Shown here: positions 1-6,385 of the stretch, in pieces
How positions within the stretch are numbered: the first letter of the stretch is position 1
Layout of the letters: every line of letters starts with the position of its first letter
Source of the DNA: SVMC01 sp045601345
GTDB lineage: Bacteria > Bacillota > Clostridia > Oscillospirales > Oscillospiraceae
Direction: 5' to 3'
NCBI GenBank assembly: GCA_045601345.1
Contig: JAZRZL010000020.1
Location: 1-16,026, forward strand
DNA length: 16,026 bases
Program-made: the position numbers and the translations under genes
The notes under the pieces: generated by a model
Database searches by the model: none
What the model was told of the DNA's origin: nothing
What the model saw: only the letters and a program-made list of their open reading frames with translations

Positions 1-116
1 ATTATACCATGAAGCGAAAGCGAATGGTATAATTGCGCATCATTTTCGATTGCCCCGCAAGGGGCGAGAAAATGGCGCATATTTTTGTATAATAATTGCG
101 TCAGCAATTATTATAC
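1..116. repeat. Cluster of three palindromes at the window edge
   Basis: Three inverted repeats lie head to tail. ATTATACCAT at 1-10 pairs with ATGGTATAAT at 24-33. A bulged stem at 34-80 is built from TGCGC, CATTTTC and GCCCC with a GCAA tetraloop at 57-60. A perfect 13-bp stem (87-99 with 104-116) closes a four-base loop. The word ATTATACCAT recurs at 110-119, so the cluster reads as a repeated unit rather than one gene's terminator. The bulged stem is followed by ATATTTTTG, so it could end a plus-strand transcript from outside the window. The perfect stem could end the minus-strand gene at 154-366. Function is not known; an interspersed palindromic repeat is equally possible. Confidence 0.6.
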
Positions 117-153
117 CATTGTTGTCGCCGCCCTGTCAATCAATGGAAAGCAT

Positions 154-366
154 TCAACCATGCAGGAAATTTGCCGCATATTCTGCATTGATTTCTGCCA
201 GCTCCTTTTCGCCGTCAATGTAGCTCTGGTACATCGCATAAGGGTCTCCTCCGCCCAGAGAGCAGGAAGAGCAGTTCTCACATGAGCTTTCCCCACACGA
301 CAGCGCCGCATGAACCAGCGCCTCCCGTTCCTCCCGGGTGGTATCCCGAATCAAAAAGCTTTTCAT
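154..366 (-). CDS. Small Cys-rich protein of unknown function (70 aa)
   Basis: The 70-residue protein starts MKSFLIRDTT and has Cys at positions 24, 29, 32 and 35 (CX4CX2CX2C), then a GGGDPYAMY stretch and an acidic, helical-looking C-terminal half. There is no signal peptide or membrane segment, so it is probably cytoplasmic. The Cys spacing could bind zinc or an iron-sulfur cluster, but that is inference. A strong GGAGG Shine-Dalgarno sits 7-12 bases upstream of the ATG, which supports both the start and the gene. From memory, similar small clostridial proteins carry database names such as 'purine biosynthesis protein PurH'; nothing in the sequence supports a purine role, and it is far shorter than real PurH. 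It stands alone, divergent from the barnase-barstar pair. Confidence 0.75.
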   Translation of the reverse strand: MKSFLIRDTTREEREALVHAALSCGESSCENCSSCSLGGGDPYAMYQSYIDGEKELAEINAEYAANFLHG

Positions 367-595
367 ATTCTTCCCTCCTCCTGTTCAGGATGCCCTTCAA
401 TGCAGCAATTATTCTGAAATTTATTGCAGGAGAGTAGACATCCCTGCCACCAAGTGAAGCATCGCCGACTGAGGAGGGTGACTTCCATCTATTGTAAAAC
501 TCTCCCTATTTCTGGGTGTAAATATTGCCTATTCGAAAACTTTTTCTATTTTGTTGCACGAAATAGTACAACATTTACCGTTTTGAAGCCTATAT

Positions 596-973
596 GTGGA
601 AGCCCTAACTGCCATTTTAGCAGGTACGGCAACAAATGCAGGTGAAGACGGTGTTGATTTATATGTGGCACGTCATGGTACTCTGCCAGAACAATACATT
701 TCCGAAGCCGAAGCCGAGATGCAGGGATGGAAAAAGTGGCTCGGAAATTTGGCAGAGGTGTTGCCCGGTAAAATGATTGGTGGTAGAATTTATAGAAACC
801 GTTCCCACAAGCTACCGGAAGCAGATGGGCGAATTTGGTATGAAGCGGACTTTGATTATGTGAGTGGCTACCGTAACAGCTGCCGTTTGGTATATTCAAA
901 CGATGGCTTACTGTTTGTTACTTATGATCATTATGTTACTTTTTTTGAAATTGGATTGGAGAATGTGCAATGA
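596..973 (+). CDS. Barnase-type guanyl-specific ribonuclease, apparently lacking an export signal
   Basis: Residues about 18-119 align without gaps to mature Bacillus amyloliquefaciens barnase at a constant offset of +10. The active-site set Glu73, Arg83, Arg87 and His102 appears as E83, R93, R97 and H112, and the structural W35 and barstar-contacting R59 appear as W45 and R69. Barnase Lys27 is replaced by E37. Barnase-family enzymes cleave RNA, with preference after guanosine, and are normally secreted. Here the only start is GTG at 596, because an in-frame TGA lies at 584-586, and the 17 residues before the domain are not a full signal peptide. A weak GAAG (585-588) is the only Shine-Dalgarno candidate. 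The gene may therefore be a cytoplasmic toxin or the decapitated end of a longer toxin. The stop overlaps the inhibitor start by four bases. The region is AT-rich compared with the rest of the window, suggesting acquisition by transfer. Confidence 0.85.
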   Translation: MEALTAILAGTATNAGEDGVDLYVARHGTLPEQYISEAEAEMQGWKKWLGNLAEVLPGKMIGGRIYRNRSHKLPEADGRIWYEADFDYVSGYRNSCRLVYSNDGLLFVTYDHYVTFFEIGLENVQ

Positions 974-1245
974 GTTACATCACACTTGATTTTACAGGGA
1001 TTAAAACCTTATGGGAATTACATGAATACTTTAAGGCTATTTTTCATTTGCCGGATCAGTACGGTCGAAACATGGATGCACTTTGGGATTGCCTGTATGA
1101 TTCATTTGAATTTCCAACAACCATCAAATTGACAAATATTTCTGCCATTCCCGACGAGATGCATGAAGAAGTTGAAACAATGTTGGAGCTTTTCTCCGAT
1201 CTTCAACGCGAGGACAAAAAAGTTACTGTGGTAATCGAACTATAA
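970..1245 (+). CDS. Barstar-family ribonuclease inhibitor
   Basis: This 91-residue protein matches barstar in length and order. The inhibitory helix reads LPDQYGRNMDALWDCL, with D36, W39 and D40 corresponding to barstar D35, W38 and D39; barstar D39 is the residue that fills the barnase active site by contacting both arginines and the histidine. The C-terminal strand KVTVVIEL also fits the family fold. The protein has no signal peptide and should act in the cytoplasm. Its ATG overlaps the nuclease stop (ATGA at 970-973), and a GGAG lies eight bases upstream inside the nuclease gene, so translation of the two is probably coupled. Bases 1021-1140 contain 43 G+C of 120, far lower than the window's other genes. 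An intact inhibitor next to a possibly shortened nuclease also fits a retained immunity gene. Confidence 0.93.
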   Translation: MSYITLDFTGIKTLWELHEYFKAIFHLPDQYGRNMDALWDCLYDSFEFPTTIKLTNISAIPDEMHEEVETMLELFSDLQREDKKVTVVIEL

Positions 1246-1279
1246 AATCCGGAAATTGGAACAGTTTTTTCCGGATTTT
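1244..1279 (+). terminator. Intrinsic terminator after the barstar gene
   Basis: A perfect 12-bp stem (1244-1255 with 1268-1279, core AATCCGG/CCGGATT) closes a 12-base loop and ends in a T run to 1280. It starts on the last bases of the barstar stop codon. The A-rich left arm means it could also act on the minus strand against readthrough from the convergent M14 peptidase gene. Confidence 0.85.
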
Positions 1280-1293
1280 TGCTGCTTGCAGAA

Positions 1294-1393
1294 GGACAGG
1301 GGACACCTCTATATCCTAAGGATACAGAGGTGCCCTCTATCTGATCGTCCCTACGATTGCAGCACAAGGGAGACAGGAGCGCCGTTCCCTTGT
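1294..1393. repeat. Two further hairpins in the convergent gap, with a GGACAGGGGAC box
   Basis: GGACAGGGGAC (1294-1304) leads directly into a nearly perfect palindrome at 1304-1332 (CACCTCTATATCC against GGATACAGAGGTG, one mismatch, almost no loop). A second inverted repeat pairs ACAAGGGA (1364-1371) with TCCCTTGT (1386-1393). The GGACAGGGGAC word recurs, inverted, at the right end of the repeat at 6092-6375, so this may be a fragment of the same kind of interspersed repeat. The second hairpin sits just beyond the stop of the minus-strand M14 gene and could help end that operon, though it has no T run. Confidence 0.5.
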
Positions 1394-1403
1394 CTCTCAG
1401 TGG

Positions 1404-2231
1404 TTATTCTGGAATGCAGGAAAATGCAAGAATTTGTTCAATTGCAGATAAAAAAGCCGTCTCACAATTGCTTTTTCGATAGGCTTCCATACTATTCACA
1501 CTTGCCGGAAGCTCCAACAGGCACGCATCAAAACCGAGCGTATAGCCGCACCATGCGCTAAAATAGCCGTAGCCCGCTTCCAGAGAGGTATAGCGATTAT
1601 CGGGAAAGCAGGATGAAAAGATGGGATATAGAACGCTTTCCGGGTCTTCTGTCAAAATCTGCTGATACCAGCCGTGCACATCAACAGCATAATTTTGGCC
1701 GTTGCCCATGATGGAGGGGACAAATGCAGCCAGTGCACGCCCTTCCGCACAGGCAAGCGGCTCTTTCCCATTATAGCAGCGCGGTTCTTCATATGGGGTA
1801 AATTGATATGGAAAGCAGCGGTTCAAATCCACCGGCTTGCCGTCATCAGAGGTATAAGTACACCGTCCACATCCATTGGTAGTCGTTCCGAGATGCAGGC
1901 CATCGGGATTCAGGCAAGGGAGCACATAGACGCTCCAATCTCCATCCTCAACAAGTGCCGTATGATCGTTGAGCCATTCGGCTGTGGCATTCCCCAGCTC
2001 AACAAGTGCCGCGCCATCACGGTCAAAGGCATCCTCCCAACCGTGAATACAAAAGGTAAGAAGCAGCACATTCTCGCCCGTGCCGAAACGATAAGCGGTC
2101 AAATCATATTGGCCGCTGCCGCTTTTTCCATAGATGATCGTCTGTGCATTAGGAACGTTGAGCGGCAAATCTGAGCTGCACCCTGAAAGCATCAGCAGTG
2201 CCGCAAGAAGCAAGATAAGAAATTTTCGCAT
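1404..2231 (-). CDS. M14-family zinc carboxypeptidase lipoprotein
   Basis: The protein has about 275 residues. A short positive N-terminus and hydrophobic stretch lead to the lipobox LSGC, with C18 as the predicted lipid-modified residue, so it should be anchored on the outer face of the membrane. M14 hallmarks are in order: HxxE zinc ligands H63 and E66 (IHGWEDAF), NPDG near 108, the NR pair N137/R138 (DLNRCFP), the third ligand H186 (DVHGW), and the catalytic glutamate E240 (LELP). Bacterial members cleave C-terminal residues or the gamma-D-Glu-diaminopimelate bond of peptidoglycan stems; location and neighbours favour a cell-wall substrate, but this is inference. The ATG at 2231 shares a base with the upstream TGA (TGATG), implying coupled translation. 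A GTG one codon earlier is also possible. It is the last gene of the five-gene operon. Confidence 0.85.
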   Translation of the reverse strand: MRKFLILLLAALLMLSGCSSDLPLNVPNAQTIIYGKSGSGQYDLTAYRFGTGENVLLLTFCIHGWEDAFDRDGAALVELGNATAEWLNDHTALVEDGDWSVYVLPCLNPDGLHLGTTTNGCGRCTYTSDDGKPVDLNRCFPYQFTPYEEPRCYNGKEPLACAEGRALAAFVPSIMGNGQNYAVDVHGWYQQILTEDPESVLYPIFSSCFPDNRYTSLEAGYGYFSAWCGYTLGFDACLLELPASVNSMEAYRKSNCETAFLSAIEQILAFSCIPE

Positions 2232-3166
2232 CACGGCTGCTTCACCGTCACGATAAATCCATCCACATTGTTGCCGGAGATCGTGAAGCTTCCGGTTGTA
2301 GGGACAATCAACTGCTCCTTCGGGCAGAAATAGAGCTCATAGTCACTGCCCTGACAGGTAACTTGCAGATGCTCGCCGAAGAAGGTGTAGTCGCGCAGGT
2401 AGTCGATATATTCCTCCAGGCAGAGGTTTTCCGTGGCCATCACATAGGCATGGGGCAGACCCACATAGCGGAAATGCCAAGCTTCATAAGAAATGCCGGT
2501 GATGTCGCACTTCTTCTCCGGGTAACGCTGAATAAAGCCGTACTCCCAGGCGTGCTCCACTGCCCAGCGGTATTCTCCATCCTCATCAAAATCGCCGCTG
2601 GTGCCGTCAGTGGGATTATAGGTAGCCAAATCGACAGCCAGACCGGTGTGGTGCTCGCTGTGACCGGGCAGAGCAAAATAGGCATCCGCATGTGCCTGTC
2701 CTTTGCTTTCTACCGCATTTCGGTAGAGCGTTGACTGTTCATCGAAGCTTCGCCAACCGGCTACAATATTGATATTCGATTTGCCGGTCTCGGCTGCAAA
2801 AGCATCCATCCACCCGTTGAGTGCCTCCATCGCATCCTCACGCACGCTGACATCGGTATCTTTTACAAAATAGCTCTCTGTCTTATGCGCATAGATGCTG
2901 ACGGTTTGCGGCAATGCCGGGTCGAAATCCTGCGCCTGATTGACCAGCACCAGCGTTCCCTGTGCCAAATCCTCTTCCGAGGTCTGCTGCCGCGCCCAGC
3001 CTGCCGGCAATTCGGATTCTTTATGTTCTGCGATCTGCACCGCAGGCTCTGGCGTTTCCTGCTTTCCGCAATGGGAAATGAGCAGGAGAATCACGCACAG
3101 GACGATGCCGCCCAATAGCAGACGTTTTTTTCGCAATTTACGGCGTTTTATCTGTAATGCTGTCAT
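2231..3166 (-). CDS. VanY-type M15 D-alanyl-D-alanine carboxypeptidase, membrane-anchored
   Basis: The 311-residue protein has a very basic N-terminus, one membrane segment at about 16-32, a linker, then an M15B peptidase domain. GWRSFDEQ is the family's substrate-contacting Arg region. The zinc motif SEHHTGLAVD (170-179) supplies H172 and D179, and EAWHFRYVG supplies catalytic E228 and third zinc ligand H231. Members remove the terminal D-Ala from peptidoglycan stem peptides outside the membrane. A further domain of about 60 residues follows the catalytic part. I chose ATG 3166, where AAAGGGGGGCG lies just upstream; the open frame extends 22 codons further to 3232 but that extension has no Shine-Dalgarno and no domain. 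The gene follows the unknown membrane protein by 73 bases and overlaps the M14 peptidase. VanH, VanA and VanX are absent, so this is not a vancomycin resistance cluster. Confidence 0.9.
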   Translation of the reverse strand: MTALQIKRRKLRKKRLLLGGIVLCVILLLISHCGKQETPEPAVQIAEHKESELPAGWARQQTSEEDLAQGTLVLVNQAQDFDPALPQTVSIYAHKTESYFVKDTDVSVREDAMEALNGWMDAFAAETGKSNINIVAGWRSFDEQSTLYRNAVESKGQAHADAYFALPGHSEHHTGLAVDLATYNPTDGTSGDFDEDGEYRWAVEHAWEYGFIQRYPEKKCDITGISYEAWHFRYVGLPHAYVMATENLCLEEYIDYLRDYTFFGEHLQVTCQGSDYELYFCPKEQLIVPTTGSFTISGNNVDGFIVTVKQP

Positions 3167-3239
3167 TTTTTCGCCCCCCTTTCCTATAGTATCGCAAGGA
3201 AAGGAAGCAAAGCGGCAAATAGGCGGCATCAAAACGGGA

Positions 3240-3965
3240 TCAATTCAGCAAAATCACGCCCTCTGTGACGGAAACCGTGAATGGGATATCGTATTCGCCC
3301 GTGTCATTTTCCGACAGGATGATGGTACCCGCGCAGTTCATTGCTTCTGTGTAATCCGACTGTATGTAATCGCTGAAATCAGCATCCAGTCTGTCGTTAA
3401 ACTGTGCGCACAGTGCGCCGGATAAGCGGGAGGAAATATACGCCGCTTTCCATTCTGTCTTGCCGAAATCCGGGAACAGCTCCGCCCAATCCAGCCCAAA
3501 GAAGCAGCAGGAAAGAAGCAGACCGGTCTGGTCATCAATCCCCACTTCCCAGCTCGAGCATTCATTCACTGACCCACTGACCATCCAGACGATCATTGTG
3601 CCGCCATCGGAGGCACCGAACAGCATGGGGGTGATATTGATGTCACCATGGGATAAGATTGGCGTTCCTGTCAGATCCTGTAAAAACTGTTCGCAGATTT
3701 TCTCCACATCCTGCTTCTGCAAATAAATTCCGTGCTCCAGCGGGGTCGTTACCGCATTCGATTCAATTCGCTGTGCAAAGTGCAGACGGCTTTGTATGTC
3801 CATATCCGTCTGATAATTGAGATCGACCTGCCTGATCTCCACGGCAGAGGTTTTTCCCTCCTCCATCCTGTCATCAAGCCGGAACACCGCAGAGGGAAGC
3901 AGCCAGCCGAGTATGGCAGCGGCGAAAAGCAAGGCCAAAAATCCAATCCGATGATTTCGTTTCAT
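3240..3965 (-). CDS. Single-pass membrane protein of unknown function in a two-component operon
   Basis: The protein has 241 residues: a short basic N-terminus (MKRNHR), one membrane segment at about 8-28, and an extracellular domain of about 210 residues. I do not recognise the family. The stretch from about 85 to 160 (a helix ending in FLQDLTG, then strands and WEVGIDDQTGLLLS) is reminiscent of PepSY-like extracellular folds, but this is weak. The start at 3965 is secured by a GGAGGTGA Shine-Dalgarno five bases upstream and by the ATGA overlap with the kinase stop; a longer open frame up to 4064 would lie inside the kinase gene and is not needed. Its place directly after the sensor kinase and before two wall peptidases suggests an accessory sensor, kinase modulator or peptidase partner. 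Confidence 0.8.
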   Translation of the reverse strand: MKRNHRIGFLALLFAAAILGWLLPSAVFRLDDRMEEGKTSAVEIRQVDLNYQTDMDIQSRLHFAQRIESNAVTTPLEHGIYLQKQDVEKICEQFLQDLTGTPILSHGDINITPMLFGASDGGTMIVWMVSGSVNECSSWEVGIDDQTGLLLSCCFFGLDWAELFPDFGKTEWKAAYISSRLSGALCAQFNDRLDADFSDYIQSDYTEAMNCAGTIILSENDTGEYDIPFTVSVTEGVILLN

Positions 3966-5335
3966 TCCGTCACCTCCGGCAGGCATACCGTCACGCAGGT
4001 GCCGTTCCCCTCTCTGGAGGCAAAGGCAATGCTGCCGCCGTGCAGCTCCAGAATGCGGCTGCACAGTGTCAGGCCAAGTCCCACACCGCCCTGCGCACGG
4101 GAGCGGGCTTTATCCACGCGATAAAATGCCTCCGTCAGATGCCGGATGGCCTCCGGCGGCATTCCGCGCCCGTTGTCCAGAACACGGATGCGGTAGCCCT
4201 CCTCGGTATGCTCACCCAACACATAGAGATTCCCACCGTTTGGCAGCGCCTTTCTTGCATTGTCCAGCAGATTGATGAGCACCGAGCGGAACAAATCCGG
4301 CTCCAATGGACATACCCCCGGTGTACAGCGGCTTTGGAGCGTAATGCCGCTTTCCTGATACACTGGCCGCAAATGCGCTGTCAGGGCTTCGATCATCGGT
4401 GCCATCTGGGTCGGATGCAGCGTCAGATTCTGGTGCTGCATCAAAAGCAAATCCAAAAGCTTGAGGGAGAGCGATTCCAACCGTTTTCCCTCAGAAAAGA
4501 TATAGTTCGCCGCCTCCTGCGCATCGGACTCGTCTAGACTTTGACTGCGCAGGAGGTCAGCATAGCCGATGATGGAGGTCATCGGGGTTTTCAATTCGTG
4601 TGCAAAGCTGCCCATGAACTGCTCCTGCCGCTCCATGGAAGCCTTCAGCTCTGTGATGCTCTCGGAAAGCCGGTCAGCCATCCGGTTGAATTCCTCGCCC
4701 AGCTCTCCGATCTCATCCTTCGGCAGACTGCGCACCCTAGTATCCAGCTTTCCGGCTCCCAGCTTCTTTGCCGCATTGCCAAGTCTGGCAACCGGTCTGG
4801 TCAGGAGCCACGAGATCAGCCATGCGCTTGCGCCGCCGAAGAGGAGAAGGAGCAGAAAGATGCTCTGGTAAGTTCTCATCTGCGCCTGCCTTGCCACATA
4901 GGCCGGGGATACATCATAGAGAATGTCGAGCTGCAGTGGCTCGGCATTCGTATGTACCCGCGCCGTAAGCTGAAAGATGTGCAGATCGTCCTGCGAAAAT
5001 ACGGTACTCGCACAATTTTCCTCCAAGCGGAGCACCTTCGGCTCCATTCCACTTTGGTACACCTCTGTGCCGCCCTGCGACAGGCAAAGTCCAAGCTGTC
5101 CTGCGGTATCCATCCGCGCTATGGTTGTGCGAATGCTGGAAAAATCCTGCTGAATATCCACAAGATTGACAAGCTGGATGGTTTGCAGCGTCATTTCAAA
5201 GGAGCTGACTGCGCTGCTTTTCGCCTGTTCCAGACTGCTTTGAAAGCTCTGCCGAATCAGGAGCACGCCGCCTACCCCGTAGCTCAGTGTCAGCAGCCAG
5301 ACCATGGCCAGCAGCATTTTCTGACGGAATTTCAT
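3962..5335 (-). CDS. Membrane sensor histidine kinase (HAMP, HisKA, HATPase_c)
   Basis: In 457 residues the protein has membrane segment 1 (about 8-27), an extracellular sensor region (28-157), membrane segment 2 (158-178), a HAMP linker (about 179-232), a HisKA domain with phospho-acceptor H246 in FAHELKTP, and an ATP-binding domain with N-box NLLDN (355-359), G1 box DNGRGMP (387-393) and G2 box GVGLGL (417-422). All kinase motifs are intact. It should phosphorylate the regulator encoded just upstream. Its ATG overlaps the regulator stop (ATGA, 5332-5335), with GGAG eight bases upstream. The operon also encodes a D,D-carboxypeptidase and an M14 peptidase, so a cell-envelope signal is likely; the ligand cannot be read from the sequence. 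Confidence 0.95.
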   Translation of the reverse strand: MKFRQKMLLAMVWLLTLSYGVGGVLLIRQSFQSSLEQAKSSAVSSFEMTLQTIQLVNLVDIQQDFSSIRTTIARMDTAGQLGLCLSQGGTEVYQSGMEPKVLRLEENCASTVFSQDDLHIFQLTARVHTNAEPLQLDILYDVSPAYVARQAQMRTYQSIFLLLLLFGGASAWLISWLLTRPVARLGNAAKKLGAGKLDTRVRSLPKDEIGELGEEFNRMADRLSESITELKASMERQEQFMGSFAHELKTPMTSIIGYADLLRSQSLDESDAQEAANYIFSEGKRLESLSLKLLDLLLMQHQNLTLHPTQMAPMIEALTAHLRPVYQESGITLQSRCTPGVCPLEPDLFRSVLINLLDNARKALPNGGNLYVLGEHTEEGYRIRVLDNGRGMPPEAIRHLTEAFYRVDKARSRAQGGVGLGLTLCSRILELHGGSIAFASREGNGTCVTVCLPEVTE

Positions 5336-5991
5336 TTCATCATCTCCAGTCGATAGCCAACCTTCGGAACCGCATGAAGCAGCTCCTCCCAGCCCAGCTT
5401 TTTGCGCAGCCGCTGGACGTGCAAATCCACGGTTTTGCTGCCATAGGGGAATTCCTCATTCCAGACGCGCTCATAAATCGTTTCGCGGTACAGGGCAATG
5501 CCCGGATTTCTGACAAAAAGCAGGAGCAGCTCATATTCCTTCGGTGTCAGGGAGACAACCTCCCCATCCCGATAGACCAGCATGGCCTGTGTGTCGATGA
5601 CTAAGCCGCCGATGTAAAGCTTCGTCTCTGTTTTATTGTAACGGCGCAGCACAACATTCACCCGCGCCAGCAGCTCAATGATTTCAAAGGGCTTGACCAG
5701 ATAATCCTCCGCACCCATCTCCAGCCCCTTGACCCGATCCGACACCGCATTTTTCGCCGTGAGGAAAATCACAGGAATCCCCATCGGGCGAATAAACTGC
5801 ATCAGAGAAAATCCGTCAATTTCCGGCAGCATAATGTCCAGCAGAATCAGGTCAAAGCGCTGCCGCTCCAAAATATCCGCCGCCTCCGCGCCATCATAGA
5901 CACAGGTGCAGACATAGCCCGCATTTTTCAGGCTGATCCGAATCAAATTGGAGATCGGCTTCTCGTCTTCCACAATCAGAATATGAATCAT
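5332..5991 (-). CDS. OmpR/PhoB-family response regulator
   Basis: This 219-residue cytoplasmic regulator has a receiver domain with acidic pocket E8/D9, phospho-acceptor D52 (LLDIMLPEIDG), T78 and K100, followed by a winged-helix DNA-binding domain (about 125-219) with SLTPKEYELLLLF and the recognition-helix region KTVDLHVQRLRKKLG. It is the first gene of the operon and is paired with the kinase that follows. A GGGGGTGA Shine-Dalgarno lies five to six bases before the ATG. Autoregulation of the operon would be typical but no clear operator repeat was identified in the short leader. It resembles VanR-like regulators in architecture, but so do most OmpR-family members. Confidence 0.95.
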   Translation of the reverse strand: MIHILIVEDEKPISNLIRISLKNAGYVCTCVYDGAEAADILERQRFDLILLDIMLPEIDGFSLMQFIRPMGIPVIFLTAKNAVSDRVKGLEMGAEDYLVKPFEIIELLARVNVVLRRYNKTETKLYIGGLVIDTQAMLVYRDGEVVSLTPKEYELLLLFVRNPGIALYRETIYERVWNEEFPYGSKTVDLHVQRLRKKLGWEELLHAVPKVGYRLEMMK

Positions 5992-6040
5992 GCGTTCACC
6001 CCCGACAAAATATTACATCCTTTTGGCATCAAAACGGCAT

Positions 6041-6082
6041 CCAAAAAGCCACCTGTGTACAAAAACACGGGTGGCTTTTTGG
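6041..6082. terminator. Bidirectional terminator-like hairpin upstream of the five-gene operon
   Basis: An 18-bp stem (6041-6058 with 6065-6082, one T-G pair) has a six-base loop. Both arms end in A5/T5 tracts, so either strand yields GCCACC...GGTGGC followed by TTTTT. On the minus strand it would block readthrough from the LRR gene into the regulator operon, which implies that the operon promoter lies in 5992-6040. I could not identify a convincing promoter there. Alternatively it is a leader attenuator. Confidence 0.7.
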
Positions 6083-6091
6083 AGTTTCTGA

Positions 6092-6375
6092 GGACAGGAG
6101 CCGGTTCTCAATGGCAGTAAGTTAACAGCCCTTGCCTTCCCCTCTGGGGAAGGTGCCGCCCGCAGGCGGCGGATGAGGTCTATCTTTTAAGACGGAGTGC
6201 TTTCTATGTTAGGAAGGTTTTCTGTTTTGGCAGTGCATCCAATGACCTCATCAGTCTCGCTTCGCTCGCCAGCTTCCCCAGAGGGGAAGCCTTGGCCTCT
6301 GTGGAACAATATGATCAAAACGAAAGTTTTCACAGTGGGGACGGTTCTCTGTCCTTGGAGAACCGTCCCCTGTCC
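6092..6375 (+). repeat. Interspersed repeat copy A with nested inverted repeats
   Basis: This is the most complete of four copies in the window. The left arm has CCTTCCCC-TCT-GGGGAAGG (6135-6153) and GCCGCC-CGCA-GGCGGC (6155-6170), ending GGATGAGGT. The middle part includes CTATGTTAGGAAGG (6204-6217). The right arm, read inverted, repeats the design: ATGACCTCATCAGTCTCGC and GCTTCCCC-AGA-GGGGAAGC (6272-6290). The whole is flanked by an outer 18-base inverted repeat, GGACAGGAGCCGGTTCTC (6092-6109) against GAGAACCGTCCCCTGTCC (6358-6375), 16 of 18 matching. It has no coding capacity. The structure is that of a MITE-like non-autonomous element, but no target duplication was recognised. Confidence 0.75.
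6337..6370 (-). terminator. Perfect 13-bp hairpin just after the LRR-SLH gene
   Basis: GGGGACGGTTCTC (6337-6349) and its exact complement (6358-6370) enclose an eight-base loop, 16 bases beyond the stop codon of the LRR gene. On the minus strand no strong T run follows, so it may stabilise the mRNA end or be purely part of repeat copy A, whose outer arm it shares. Confidence 0.4.
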
Positions 6376-6385
6376 TTGCATACGC

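Noticed and set aside
424..645. 73-codon plus-strand frame before the nuclease, considered as a lost N-terminus
   Set aside because: It is in another frame, has no signal-peptide character, and a single frameshift would not give a plausible barnase precursor.
3183..3210. Internal promoter before the VanY-type gene (TTGCTT, 16 bases, TATAGG)
   Set aside because: The start of transcription would fall inside the Shine-Dalgarno site, and both hexamers are weak; operon transcription is simpler.
4541..5356. 271-codon plus-strand frame opposite the first sensor kinase
   Set aside because: Same reason: the minus strand has H246, N, G1 and G2 boxes and tight operon overlaps.
2231..5991. Vancomycin resistance cluster
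   Set aside because: Regulator, kinase and VanY-type enzyme are present, but there is no VanH, VanA/B-type ligase or VanX.
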